Positions 23,171-37,200 of a stretch of DNA of 64,000 nt are shown here, piece after piece. The DNA is from Chamaecrista fasciculata (Eukaryota; Streptophyta; Magnoliopsida; Fabales; Fabaceae). Location: assembly GCA_003254925.1 (NCBI GenBank), contig QANZ01032916.1, positions 1 to 64,000 on the forward strand, given 5' to 3'. How positions within the stretch are numbered: position 1 is the stretch's first letter; the number at the start of each line of letters is the position of its first letter. The translations under genes were made by a program, and so were the position numbers. The notes under the pieces are model-generated. The model did no database searches and had not been told where the DNA came from. It saw only the letters and a list, made by a program, of their open reading frames with translations.

Positions 23171-24143
23171 TAAAGCTTTAGGAGGATCCACGGTGTGTTC
23201 ATGCGATTGTCACACTATATTTTTTACAATAGCTTAATTTCATTATTTTGGCAAAAGTATTTTCGATGCTTCTAAATTATAGATTAAGTGTCCGTTATAT
23301 TCCTAAACTTTTCTCATGGTCAATTGTAACCTCGATATTTCATATATGAGTTAATTGTATTTCACCCATCACTTTATTTATAAAACTAACAGAAAATACT
23401 GATGTGTCACCCTGACTCAATGTAAGCTTATCAACATGGCTTGTAAAGCTCAAATTAGATAGCTATCCTTCATTGATAAATAAAACACAATTGTTTTGTT
23501 CATCTTCTTTCATTTGAATGGAATTTGAAACTAAAAACCTAATATTGAAATTTGGGTGACTGGAAATAACGAAAACTTTAATAGAGTGATGTTGGAGATT
23601 CAGAAAATCAATGATTCATCATACAAAACAATTGATGGAAATCCTAGTAGCATGATGGAGTGAATATGGACTTTGCGCAGGACCTAAGTATAATTAACTA
23701 TTGAATAATATGTATGAGACCAACTCTGTTATTTAAAAAATTAAGGAGAAACCTATTATTACTTGTTAGAAGATATTAATAAATACTTGATGAAAAAATA
23801 GGCAAAGAACAAGAAATATGTTGAGAAATTACAACATATGGAAGTCTCCCTAATTTCAAAATTCGGTTTTCAATTATAGATGTTATTTAGATGGAAGAAG
23901 ATGAGAAAACGAGTGTGTTTTATTTACCAATGAAGGATAATAAATATAGGTGGAGCTTCATAATTTATGTCACCAATCTCTTGACCCGTAAAAAATTGCA
24001 TTCATCAACGATTGGGTTTCTATATTGCAAACTTTCCTCCAAAAAATAAATTGAAGGACCAAAATGTTATCCACGAAAAAAATGTGGGACCAAAAATTAT
24101 ATATTAATCAAAACGGTTTGTCTTTTTGCGGGTAATAATATGA
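23171..24143. other. AT-rich spacer without recognisable features
   Basis: I see no family-like coding sequence, RNA gene or clear repeat in this stretch. It continues into the N run. Confidence 0.4.
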
Positions 24144-24345
24144 NNNNNNNNNNNNNNNNNNNNNNNNNNNNNNNNNNNNNNNNNNNNNNNNNNNNNNNNN
24201 NNNNNNNNNNNNNNNNNNNNNNNNNNNNNNNNNNNNNNNNNNNNNNNNNNNNNNNNNNNNNNNNNNNNNNNNNNNNNNNNNNNNNNNNNNNNNNNNNNNN
24301 NNNNNNNNNNNNNNNNNNNNNNNNNNNNNNNNNNNNNNNNNNNNN
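24144..24345. other. assembly gap (N run)
   Basis: 202 consecutive Ns. The start and stop of translated frames across it are artefacts. Confidence 0.99.
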
Positions 24346-24642
24346 ATGAGTGGAGAGAGAAAGTTGTAAGTGTAATAAATGAGGGTATTGAAAATTACTA
24401 TTTTGCTAAATAGTTTTTTTATATTTGTATTAGAGTATAGGTAATTATAGGTATTTGAGTAGGGGTATGTTAGTAATTGGATATGAAATATGTAATGAAA
24501 TGAGTTTGTAATGAAATGATATTTTTGTAATGACTTTATAATTACAAAACAAACACCCATATAACACTGTAGATGAAGTTATGTAATGAAAATTGGGAAA
24601 ATGAAAAGATAATGAAAAAGTAATGTTCATCCAAACAGGCCC
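24346..24642. mobile_element. Tourist/Harbinger-like MITE, left end hidden by the gap
   Basis: The right end reads CCAAACAGGCCC followed by TTA, the typical terminus and target trinucleotide of Tourist-like elements. The body is rich in TAATGAAA repeats, with no ORF. The matching left terminus GGGCCTGTTTGG should lie in the N run. Confidence 0.5.
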
Positions 24643-24654
24643 TTAATAGTATAT

Positions 24655-25114
24655 AGGCTAAAGTGCACTTTTGGTCTCATAACTTCGGTAAAGGTTTCAA
24701 TTTGGTCCCATAACTTTTTTTGTTGCAATTTTGGTCCCATAACTTTGGCAATGGTCTCAATTTGGTCCCATAACTTTTTTTGTTGCAATTTTGGTCCCAT
24801 AACTTTTGAAAACGTCTCATTGTTGGTCCTAATATTGATTTTCATCCATTATTTGCTGCTAAAGATTATCTGGCATACTGAGTTGGATGATGACGTGACA
24901 AATATGGGTGAAGTTATTGGACGAATGGAAATCAACTTGGGACCAACGATGAGACGTTTTTAGAAGTTATAGGACCAAAATTGCAACAAAAAAAGTTATG
25001 GGACCAAATTGAGACCTTTTCCAAAGTTACAGGACCAAAATTGCAACAAAAAAAGTTATGGGACCAAATTGAAACCTTTGTCAAAGTTATGGGATCAAAA
25101 GTGCACTTTGGCCT
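24655..25114. mobile_element. TIR element with internally repeated arms
   Basis: Each arm of about 190 bp contains two to three near-identical units of about 65 bp (AATTTGGTCCCATAACTTTT, GTTGCAATTTTGGTCCCATA). The outer ends are AGGCTAAAGTGCAC and GTGCACTTTGGCCT. A 7-bp direct repeat AGTATAT flanks both sides (24648-24654 and 25115-25121), read as the target duplication. No transposase. Confidence 0.8.
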
Positions 25115-25846
25115 AGTATATATTTTGATCTTTTAGGGGCTAAATTATGCATTTTAACTTTTTAGGGATCAAGTTGCGAGCTCGATTATCTTTCAAGGAC
25201 CTAATTGTTAGTTTACTAAATGATTAATGAGAAAATTTATTATATATTTAGTCCTTAAATTTACAAATTTACGAACAAAAAGTATAAAAATGAGTTCAAA
25301 TTCAAGGATTAAATCGTTACTAAGGACTAAATAGTTGTTTGTTGAAATATTTAAGGAGTAGGATCCTATATTTTAATTATTTAAAGACTAATTAGTTAAT
25401 TTATTGTAAATTTTTGGTATCAGTAATAATTAAGTTTCCAGGCCAAAAAAAAAATAATAATTAAGTTTTCAAGATTAATTTACTGAAAAAATAATATTTT
25501 TTAAGTTTGATACAAGTACAACGTCTCACTTCCCGCTCCTCATCAGTCATCACAATTAAACCTCCACGGGGGACCCTTCATTCCCTCGGACCGTAGTTTT
25601 TAATATTGAACCGGCCCAACCAAAGTACCACCAAAATCAAGACCTTTTATCTTTCCACGCGCCTCTATGATAGAGTCACATTCACGCGCTGACTCGACGT
25701 TCTACCATACCTCTCTACTTTCGGTGGGTCCACACTTCTAAACTTCCACGCTCCCACGCGCATTTACATAGCGACTGGTTTAATAATGACTCCTCAAGAA
25801 CGTTAATTTGAAAATACCACCTCTATCCTGAATTAAAAAAAATAAG

Positions 25847-26388
25847 GTTAAAAGGTTATTTTGGTCCTAAATGTATGTCATAATATTCATTTTAGTCTAT
25901 TACGTTTCAAAATGTTCAAATTGGTCCTAAATATTTGCAAAATATTTCATTTTGATCCCAAATTATTGAATATGACTTGTTCCAAGTTCAAACGTGAGGA
26001 GTTTAGAGTTACAAATTGTTCTCGAAGAGTACTTTCTCTATCAGTTGGGGTCATCGGCAAACAAGATCAAATTGATCTTAAAAGTATATCACTCTTTTCA
26101 TGGTCAAACAAGTAAATTTGATCATATCTCTCTAGCTTTAAATTCGAATGCAACCATTTCAGATCTATGAGTTCCTCTTAACAAGTCATCTGAATTTGAA
26201 ATGAAAGACGAGATAAAAATAACCAAATTCAATAGTTTAGGATCAAAATGAAACATTTTACCAATATTTAGGACCAAAATGAACCATTTTGCCAATATTT
26301 AGGAGAAATTTGTTGAACATTTTGAAACATAATGGACTAAAATGAACATTAAGACATACACTTAGGACCATAATAATCCTTTTGACCT
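25847..26388. mobile_element. TIR element ending at the MOR1 TATA box
   Basis: The left end AGGTTAAAAGGTTATTTTGG is complementary to the right end, which closes ATAATCCTTTTGACCT. Arms contain repeated TTTGGTCCTAAATATTTG-type units. The centre has a short unrelated insert of about 200 bp. The last T of the element is the first T of TATAAATA. Confidence 0.75.
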
Positions 26389-26395
26389 ATAAATA
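26388..26395 (+). promoter_or_regulatory. putative MOR1 TATA box
   Basis: TATAAATA lies 334 nt before the MOR1 ATG and is followed by a CT- and CA-rich leader (about 26435-26490) typical of plant 5' leaders. It directly adjoins the end of a TIR element. Confidence 0.5.
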
Positions 26396-26728
26396 AGAGG
26401 AAAAATAGAAAAGAATAATAATAAATAAAAAACTCCGTCGCTCGTTCTCTCTCTTTCTTCCACACACACACACACTCTCTCTCCCTCTCTTTGTTGTGTT
26501 TTTGAAGCGAAGATAAAAAGGCGTTGAGAGGTTCTTTACTTCTCGTTTTGTTTTTATTTTTCTTCTCTCGCCGGCTTTCGGCTGAGACAAAAAACGAACA
26601 GGAAAAATCACACACTCACTCTCTCTTCTCTTTCTTTCTCGATTTCTCTTCTCTCTCTAGAATTCTGCCCGCATTTGCAGAGATCGATAAGGTTTTGGTG
26701 AATAGATTCGTGGATTTTCTGAGTGGAA

Positions 26729-29700
26729 ATGTCGGAGGAAGAGAAATTGTTGAAGGAGGCAAAGAAATTGCCCTGGGAGGATCGGTTGTCTCACAAGAAC
26801 TGGAAGGTGCGGAACGAGGCCAATATAGATTTGGCGGCGCTCTGCGACTCCATCTCCGATCCTAAGGACGCTCGCATCCGTGAATTTGGTGAGTGTTCGT
26901 TAGGGTTTTCCATCTTTGATTCTCGATCTCTGTTTGGTGGATCTAGGTGGCTTCGTGTATGTAAGAGTGGTTGATATGGTGCATTTTGGTATGGATCTTA
27001 ATTTTTGAATTTGGCAGGTCATTTTTTCAAGAAAACTGTGGCAGACTCTAACGCGCCGGTGCAGGAAAAGGCGCTGGATGCATTGATTGCTTACTTGCGA
27101 GCAGCTGATGCTGATGCTGGAAGGTTGAGATACGATGGTTTTTTTATATGCTTTTCGGTTTTCTTTCCCTTGCATGCCTTGCTATCGGCAATTTCTATTT
27201 GATAGTTGTTTTTCTAGGCTCAATGTGATTTAAAAATTTGCATAGGTACGCTAAGGAAGTCTGTGATGCCGTTGTGGCAAAATGCTTGACGGGAAGGCCA
27301 AAGACAGTGGAAAAAGCACAGGCTGTGTTCATGCTCTGGGTCGAATTGGAGGCAGTTGATGCTTTTCTGGTATGCTTCTTTAAAATGTTTAATTGTCGTA
27401 GAATTGTTTCTTCCGGCCTTTGTTTCTGTTACTTCATGTTTTGTATTATGTGTTTAGTTAACCAGAGTTAAGCTTCCTATTTTGTTTCAGTTATGGAGTA
27501 TACTCCCCTCTTTATAGTTTAGTAAGCAATATCTGTTTGTATATGAGTGTTGACAAGTTTGTTCTGGAAGGCTTGCAAAAATGTTCTTTCACATTTTGTT
27601 AATGAGTTAGCAGGCGCACATAATATCCGGAAAATATGTTTACTTAACTAAGGCACACAAATTAGACACCGGACAAATGAGAATAACAATTTTTCAAAAG
27701 GTGCTCATAATACTTTACTGTTATCGATTGCTTCTCAAGATTTTTTGTGATTTCTAGGATGCTATGGAGAAAGCAATTAAGAACAAAGTTGCTAAAGCCG
27801 TGGTACCTGCAATAGATGTTATGTTTTCAGCCCTAAGGTTTGGAATTTATTTGATGCAAAATTTGCTACAGTTTCTTTCTTTTCATGGATGTCTCATTGG
27901 ATTTTTTTAATCTTTGATCAGTGAATTTGGAGCAAAAATTGTTCCCCCTAAAAGGATTCTGAAGATGCTTCCTGAACTCTTTGATCATCAAGATCAAAAT
28001 GTCCGTGCATCTTCTAAAGGATTGACTCTTGAGCTTTGTCGTTGGATAGGAAAAGATCCTGTAAAATCAATTTTGTTTGAGAAAATGAGAGACACAATGG
28101 TATGCTAAATGGATTTGTTTATTTACGCTGTTTCATTTGTTCTCCTTTGAGTGGAAATGATAAAGTACAATTTCTCCTTTCTATAGAAAAAAGAGCTGGA
28201 AGCTGAGCTTGTAAATGTTTCTGGAACTGCTAAGCCATCACGTAAAATAAGGTAGATGCCTTTGAATTTTTTCACATTGGATTTTCAATGGAATTATACC
28301 TTCTTTCCTTCGCTCCAGGCATTGTTCATTCCGTATTAGAATGCTCTAAGTAGGCCATGTCTTGGCATCGCAGTGACAGGAAAAAAGGGCAAAAGAAATA
28401 TAAATATGATTGTGATGCATTGTGTATGCATCCATAGTCCTTTTCATCTATCAATTTAGTACTGTTTTTTTATTGGATCCTACTTTTTCTGTGGATAATT
28501 TGAATTTGTTACTTGCATACTTTTATTATTATTTCAAAAAAACCATTGTGTGTGCATCCATTTTCCTGTGTATCTCGCAGTTTAGTAAATCTTTTTTTTG
28601 AATCCTACTTTTTCTTTGGATAATTTGAATTTATGTTATTTGCATACTTTTATTATAATTTTAAAAAGCATTTGTCAGATGTTAGTGGTTTCATCATTTA
28701 TAATGTTTTGTGATTTTCTTTAGTCTGTTTATCCCCATGAAACATGGTTTGCTTATTTGAGAGAGCAGACATTGAGGTTATTATTGTCATTGTCTGTCTC
28801 TCTGTAATAAATGTGTCATTAATCCAAAAATGCCTATAGCGCAATTCAAGTATACACATTATATAGAAAATGTCTCATAACCTTGACCATAATGTAACCT
28901 CTATCTTAAAGTTAGAATATGAAACTATAAGTTACTAGAAACGAATAATTTAGTAAAGAACTCTTGTTCTTCAAAACATATCTACTTGCTGTTGGAATTG
29001 TGGTCACGATCTGATGCCAAGCAATCTATATAGTGGCCCAACTTTTTTATTTTTAACATCAGAAACTCTTCCATAGCCATTTAGAAGTTTCCAAACAGAA
29101 AGCAGCATAATCTGGTTTACATCATACAGAGACAAAGCCAAACAGGACATTTGTGTAGTTTTTATGCTCCTAGCCAATCACTGTACTATCTCATCTCAGA
29201 ATAAATAACCAGTGTCTTGAGTTGTAATCTTGGCAAATGCAATTAATGTGGAATTTATTCAGTGCTGTACAGTCATTTAGATAAGCATGTCTTGGTGTGA
29301 TGCCAACATATATTTACAAAATTTTCTGCTGTATTTTAGATCTGAGCAAGACAAAGAACCTGAACCAGAAGCTGTGTCAGAGGTTGCCGGTCCAGGTCCT
29401 TCTGAAGAATCTGGGGCTGATGGTATAAAATTGAATTTTGATGCTGGAATATGCTTTCTCTCAAACATGCTTTGCTTGATTATTGAAGCAATGATCATAT
29501 ACTGATATTCCTCTTCCTATTTTTTAAATTTCAGCTCCTCAAGAAATTGATGAATATGAGCTTGTTGATCCTGTTGATATATTAACACCTTTAGAGAAGT
29601 CTGGTTTTTGGGAAGGAGTGGTTAGTTTTTTCCACTATCTCTTAAATTTGTTTTGGTTACTTGTACTAAAATCTTACTTTATTGCTGAATGATTTGCATT

Positions 29701-32700
29701 TTTCTTGTCATTATTTGTATATTGTCCTATAAAATTTTAGAAAGCTACCAAATGGTCTGAACGGAAGGAGGCTGTTGCCGAGCTAACCAAACTTGCTTCA
29801 ACTAAAAGAATATCTCCTGGTGATTTTTCTGAAGTTTGTCGGACTTTAAAGAAGGTATTTTTTATGTTTTGTTTTTTTTGATAGTAACTTTGAATATATT
29901 TTATTAATCCTCGGATGATATTGATGTAGTATGTCTCAGTATAAATATTTGTGGATTTGTGGTTGCATCAGTATATCTTGTAACTAATTTTGGGTTACAT
30001 GACTTGAATTGATTGGGGATTGGAATTGGTTGGTCAATTGTTGACTCCCATTAATCGATACTTGTTTAACTTTATTATTAATTTCTGACTGTAAGTTAAT
30101 AAACATTGGGGTGAGTGGTTTCCAAATGTCAATTATTGGGTCTGGATTGTAAAATGAGTTCAATGATGACCTTATACCCTTGCTTATTCTAAACGTTACA
30201 TAATAACCACACTATCCCATGATTTAGTAAATTTTGTTGAATTTTTAGTAAGGATTGTTTGGTGTTTTTCACATGCTCTCCTTTGATGGCTTCACTATGT
30301 TGTAAACATGCCAGTGGCAAGTGGTGGCACGATTGCCAAATGCCACAGGTGGCATGGTATCAGGAGTAGTGGCTGCCTAGGTGAAATACGGTGGCTGATT
30401 TAGAGGAAAAAAAAGATTTATTCAGAAGCATAGAAGAAATGAATATCATGGCATAATAGTTTGTATCTTGCAAAGTCTTTAATTCAGAAGCATATAATGG
30501 TTTGTGCTCAATGTGTTGTAATTTGGTTTAGCATGATGACTGATTTAGGAATAACAATATCAACTATCAACTGCAACTCTTTAATTTGATTCTGCTCCAG
30601 ATGCTCATAACATGAATGATGATTATTGAGTAGTGAAACGATAAAGAGGCACTGGTATGTGCTTTAACATGATGACTGATCTTGGAAGAACAGTACCAAG
30701 TGCAACTCTTTAACTTGACTCTACTCCAGATGCTCATAACATGAATGACTATTGAATAGTGAAACAATAAAAATGTGATCTGTTATAAATATAAAGAAGT
30801 TTTAAAGAATGTGAAAGTTGCACATAGAAAGATGTTTCATTGAACAATGAAAGAAAAATAAAAGTTGAATTTGATTGAAACTTGTTCAATGGGTTTCTCC
30901 ATAGTTTCTGTGGATTTTGAGAAGAAAGACAGGAGCCATTTTGGTTTCGGTTCTAGAACTGCAACTAATAATAGGTTTCCCCCCTCTAAAAAATTAGTTT
31001 TATGTGAGTCTGACAATTTGCATTAACCAATTTTGACTATGGAATAAGATACCCATTGGTTGGACATTATGAGAAACGATAGAGAAGTGGGTTGTGATTT
31101 CTGATTCTTGTAGTGGCGTGTGCCTGCCCCTTTGTTGTGAGGTCAAAGACATGATGGCTTAGCAACTCAGGCATTGTACTTTCCCTACCATGCCATAATG
31201 CCATGGCTACCATTTAAAAACAGATTGAATGTGATGCGAGTTTTGTAATTATGTTTCAGGATACTTTGGTTCTTGTGTAATTTACAATCAAGTATTTGAA
31301 CGGTCTTGATTGTCTTCTTTGGGAAAAGAGAAGATTGATAAATTCCTTCAGCCCTTGATTGAAAACGTGGTTCTATTGTTTCCTGTGTTGAATAATAACT
31401 CGTGTGTGTATTTGTTATATTTTGAGTTACTCTGGGGTCCGATTCTGCTTACTTTGGCAGATGAGAACAGAAACTAAAATAAGTAGGAAACTCGAGTTTA
31501 ATGACTACGACAACTTTGCATTTAGTTCATTCTACTCAGCTTCATTTGAATTGATCACTTTTTGACCTACCCCCTTCAACAACTTATATTTGTACTTGCT
31601 CTTGCGGGCCTCTTCCTACTGAGGGAATGTCTAAATAGGAGTTTGACACTTGGGTGTGGCCTTTTTTCTCTGGCTTTAGATTATGATTTTAAGTTTGTGG
31701 TATTTGCATATTGTGGACTTATCTACTTTGTATTTGTTAATTTTGTCTTTTTGCTTAGTCATTGATGCCATTTGTGGTTGTTTTGCATGCTAATGTTACA
31801 AGTGCTCTTTGCTTGCAGCTCATTACCGATGTGAATATTGCAGTTGCTGTTGAAGCCATCCAGGCTATTGGCAATCTTGCTCGGGGGTTAAGAACCCATT
31901 TTTCTGCAAGTTCTCGTTTTCTATTGCCTGTTTTACTTGTAAGTACTGTTTTATAGATTTTTCTCCTGAAAGGATAAGATAACCATTTTAAGTATTGTAT
32001 GCGATGCTGTTATTTAACTTCTGTGTCAATTTTGGGAGAATAAGATGTTTGTGGAACCATTTCTGATCTTATTGGGTGTTGCAGTCTTGAGCTTCTGATA
32101 ATGCTTATAGCTGCTTTATAATCACTTTCTATAAAATGATAGCCCTGTCTGCTTGCTGTTTCCTCTCTTGTTTTTCCCTTTCTTGTATACCGTTCCATCA
32201 TGCATTTTGAGTTGATTGCTGGACAAACTTGTTTCTGTTCTGTTTTGGTCATCTACAGAGGTGGTGAAAAAAGAGTTATGTATCTAGTTTTCAAGGGATA
32301 ATATGTTGAACCGAATGATGAATCTAATACTTGGCTTAAAATGAGGGTTTACTAATGGTGGGAGTATTGTTTGCTTAACGTGTTTATTTCTTGTATAGGA
32401 AAAATTGAAGGAGAAAAAACCAACCTCGACTGAGGCATTAACTCAGACTCTACAAGCTATGCACAAAGCTGGCTGTATAAGCCTAGTAGATATTGTTGAA
32501 GGCAGGTTTTTCATCCATTCTTCTTTTTACTATGCCAAAGAATATATGCTAACTTTTTATTTCCCTTTCCTTTCTTTACTGGTGGTGGTGCTGAGGTGCT
32601 GTTTTTTTTTGGGGGGGGGTTGTTGGTTATGCATCCTGATTCAATGTTTATGATCCGTTGTTTCTGCTGTTGAAATCTAGGGTGTGCTTGTTTGCAATTG

Positions 32701-34171
32701 CATAAGTATGTTCGGTTTTCGGCCTTTTATTATTCCCAATATTTAGAAAAATACGTTCATGATATAAAGTTAAGAATTTATAACCATGTTTGTCTCTTAA
32801 CTGACTGTGAATTTTAATTTTGACTGTTACTGATCATGTTTATCTTATTAAACGGTGTCTTCTTTAAAAAAAATAAGAAAAATATCATTTGTTATTTTGT
32901 GCAAAATCTGAAAATGTCTTTTATGCGTTTCCTTATTTAAGCCTATTTTTAAAAATATTTTTATGAAATATTTTCTATCAAATTATACAAATCACATTTT
33001 CAATGAAATGAAAACAGAAAATAATAAAACCAAACGTACCTTTTATGTTTTCAATAAAACCAATAATTTTCACTTGTAGTTTACCAATAACTTCAAGAGG
33101 ATGGCAACTTCTAAAGTTTTCTTGAAAAGAATTACTACAAGATTGTTGAATATTGCTAAATTCCTGATCCTCTAATCCATATAGTTTGTAAATAATATCC
33201 TGTAAGTTTGAGTAATTGATAGTTTTCTAAACACTTTTCCCTTCAAGCTGAAGAGAGGAGAAAAAAGAACAACCTGCCCAAGTAGAATAATTTAGTGATT
33301 GGCTTAAGAACTCTGGAAACTATCACTTCTCTTGATGAGAGATAAAAAAATTTCCGAATTTTATGAGTGGCTTCCACAACATCTCAAGTTTATGAATGAA
33401 TATAAACTGGCCTTAAGAGCTGTCGTGATGGCCTTTAACTTTGGAAATGCTGGTGAATACAAAGGACGGCAACTCCTTTAAATACTGAAAATGACATAAC
33501 TACTAGATCCTGAAATACTAATAATCGCAGCCTTTGACTCTTACTTTATAGGTTTCTCAATACTTGCCCAGAATGATTTTGAAGTCCTTTGATAATTAAA
33601 TTACGTGCCTTATAAACACTAATTTATTTTAATTTCAGTTTCCCCTTTTTTTTTTCATATGCAATAATTAACATAATGTTGGTACTCAATTGAATTGTTT
33701 TTTGAGAAATAGGTTGGCCCTTGATTTATTGTGTCACTGTCATATGTTAATATGTTACTTGTATGTTTTGGGTTGGATATATGCAGATGTCAAGACAGCC
33801 ACTAAAAACAAAGTTCCTCTTGTTCGATCTCTAACCTTGACCTGGGTGACATTTTGTATTGAAACAAGTAACAAGGGTGTTGTCCTGAAGGCCCATAAGG
33901 ATTATGTGCCTATATGTATGGAGGTCAGTGTGCTTATGTAATTTGATTTTCAATGTTGCGCAAATCTTGATCACAATTTTAAATCAGCAGTACTATTTTG
34001 GATTTACTGCTTTAATTGTATTATTTAACTTTCTGGTGTGTTAAAAAAAAACTTTCTGGTGTGTTGGTTCATGTTGCATCATTCCTGTCTATTAATTTGG
34101 TGAAACTGCGGAGTTGATAAATGTACTACGGTTGATTTATACTAACGCTGTTGGTCTAGAAAGCCAGCTGC

Positions 34172-34225
<54 letters not shown>

Positions 34226-37200
34226 CTGGATTATGCTGTTTTTTGAAGTAATATAATATGGATCTTGCAGTGCCTAAATGATGGAACTCCGGAAGTGAGG
34301 GATGCCGCCTTTTCAGCATTGGCAGCAGTAGCAAAGGTTAAACTTGCTATAATTGAAAGTTGACTATGGATTTACTTCTGCTAATTAATTTTTAGCATCA
34401 TATTGTCAATTCTTTTTGCAGTCAGTTGGCATGAGACCTCTTGAGAGGTCGCTTGAGAAACTTGATGATGTCAGAAGAAAGAAGCTTTCTGAAATGATTG
34501 CTGGTTCTGATGTTGCTCCGCCTAGTGGTTCCACCACAGGTTTGAAAATTTCAATTCTTGTTGAAGTGAATTGCCTTCCAAATCAAATTTAAACTCCTAC
34601 CTTTTTCTAACACTTGATTACAATCTTCCAGCTTCGGTGCAAAATATTCGTGGGAGTGTATCTTCTTCAGAGGTGGGTTTATTTTGTAATTTTTATCTTA
34701 GTTTTACCTTTTTTTAGGTTCATTTTTACTTCATCTTTAGTACATGGAGGTGATTGGTTATTTTGTTCTATTGGTTCTTTTTTATTTTTATTTCTATTTT
34801 ATGGGATTGAACGGATATATATGTCTTGAAATGCATTTAATGGTGTCAAACAATATATTGTTCTCCATCACCCTGGCTACCCTTTATTCATTTGCTCTTT
34901 TTCTGGTTATATTATCTCTCTAAAAGTTATAACCATGAAGATGTATCCTAAAGCCTTGCCTTGAAAATGTCTTCTAAAACTTACTGAACAGGAATGGTGT
35001 ATAATACTAGACGCATATGAAAAAGTACATTTGTATTCAACAATGTATAATGAAGTGGAAGTAGAATGTTTGGGAATTTTTTTTCTTAATTCAGATCTTA
35101 ACACATCTCTTGTTGTCAGACCTCTGAAAATGCATTTGTAAAAAGGTCAGCAGCAAGCATGCTCAGTGGAAAGAGGCCTGCTCAGGCAGCTGTAAGTATA
35201 CATGTCCTTGCTTGTAAGCAGATCTTTGGTGTTAATCATGTGTCTGGTTTGACACATCAGCATTTTCCAATTTTCAGCCTGCTACCAAGAAGGGGGGCTC
35301 TGTGAAGCCTGGGGCAAATAAGAGTGGAGAAGGAGGTGCACAGGCAAAAACTTCGAAATCAATTGAACACCCTGAAGATGTTGAGGTAAAGTAGTGTCTG
35401 TCATTAGGTCTTGATATGAATCTACCATTGTACTTGTGTATGTGGTGGCTGATGGCTGTTTATTTTCTGTTCTTTTTCTCTGTACTTCTTATTCAGCCTG
35501 CTGAAATGAGTCTTGAAGAAATTGAAAGCCGGATAGGTTCTCTTGTACAGTCAGATACCATTACCCAATTAAAAAGTGCTGTCTGGAAAGAACGGCTGGA
35601 AGGTTGGTTATCATCTGTCACTTTATTGACTTGCTTTGGCGACATCTGTATTTCTTCTTTTTTTTTCTTGGGTAGAGCCTGGTATATCTGTTATGCCCTT
35701 TTACCTTTTTTTCTTTTGAAGTGATTTGGACTTGTAGAATTTGTGTATTTATACTGTCTGTTAGCATATTTTTCTCTTTCTATGAATAACTTGATATTAC
35801 TTCAACTTCTTGTGTGATGCTTTCTTTTCTCCTCATCCCTTTTCCTTGCTTGTCATTCAGCTTTTATTAGTCCTCGGCTGCAATTTTGACTACTTTTGGA
35901 CAGCATGAAAGTTCACGTTTGACGATGCATTGACATTTTGTTATTAGTTAATGTTATGTTCTTCCTCTGACTTAATATTTTCAGAAGCTTCAATTCGTTT
36001 ACAGGAATTTATCCTGTGGACGCTTTGTTGGAGTGTTGAAGTGTGCCCTTTTTTTGGACCATTGTATAGATCATTGTCATTGTGCTGCCTTATTTTCCAG
36101 TTGGCTTTCCTATGCTGTCTTTGGAACATTATTGATGAGTGTAATCACTAAAATCTTTTTTTTTCAGCCATTACTTCGTTGAAAGAGCAAGTAGAAGGTT
36201 TACAGGACCTTGACCAATCGGTGGAGATCTTGATTCGTTTAGTTTGCACTTTGCCTGGATGGGCTGAGAAGAATGTTCAGGTTGAGTAGTAGTTTCTTTT
36301 GTCAGTTTGCCAATACATGTATTGATAGTTGTAAAGAAGAAGATATTGTAAGAAACAATCAGTGATTTTAATATCCTCAACAGGTTCAGCAGCAGGTTAT
36401 TGAAGTTAGCACTTATATAGCATCGAAAGCAACTAAATTTCCAAAGAAGTGCGTAGTACTTTGCCTTTCGGGTGGGTATTTCGGTTTGATTTGAATCAGT
36501 TTTGCTTAAGCTTTATTTTTTGGTGGGGGCTCCCCCTTTTGCAAATAAAGTATCTTCATGTATGTTTATGAACGACTAGCAAATTTGTCCTCACTCATTT
36601 TTCTGAAACATTTTTTTATAGGTCTAAGTGAACGTGTAGCAGATATTAAGACACGTGCACATGCTATGAAGTGCCTTACTACTTTCTCTGAAGCAGTTGG
36701 TCCGGGATTTATTTTTGAAAGAGTAAGCATTGGTGCAGTTTATTGATATATATTCTCTGGTTGGGGAGAGGTGTGTTCTTAGTTCATCTATCCAATGGTT
36801 ATTGGAGTAGGGAAGAGGTTGTTTGTCCTCCTCTCTCCTTGAAAATAATAGTGTTTTAAAATATTCTTGTTCAGTGGTCTTTTAATGATCATTTATCCAT
36901 ATACCACTGCTAGTTAGTGATATTTGCATGTTTGAGAGTATATAGTTGTTACAAAACCTAAGGGAGTGTTAGGTTTGATCAACATTTTTCTGTTTTCCTT
37001 TTCTATTTATATATCTTAAAATCTTTTTCCAGTTTCAAGTTTTCAATATTTTAAAAATTGTGTTTTATGAAGTTAAAATCTTGTTTGTCTTTATTTTTTA
37101 AAGCAAATTGGCTTAAATTTTTAATGTAATTTTTAGTTTGATTATTATTGAACAATGATACTATTAAGGTTAAACTATTAACTTTTTTTGCGTGTAAAAT

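Noticed and set aside
24140-24560. Long frames across the N run
   Set aside because: They consist of undetermined bases; no protein can be read.
34137-34334. ORF with a Thr-His repeat
   Set aside because: It is simply the translated (TG)n microsatellite.
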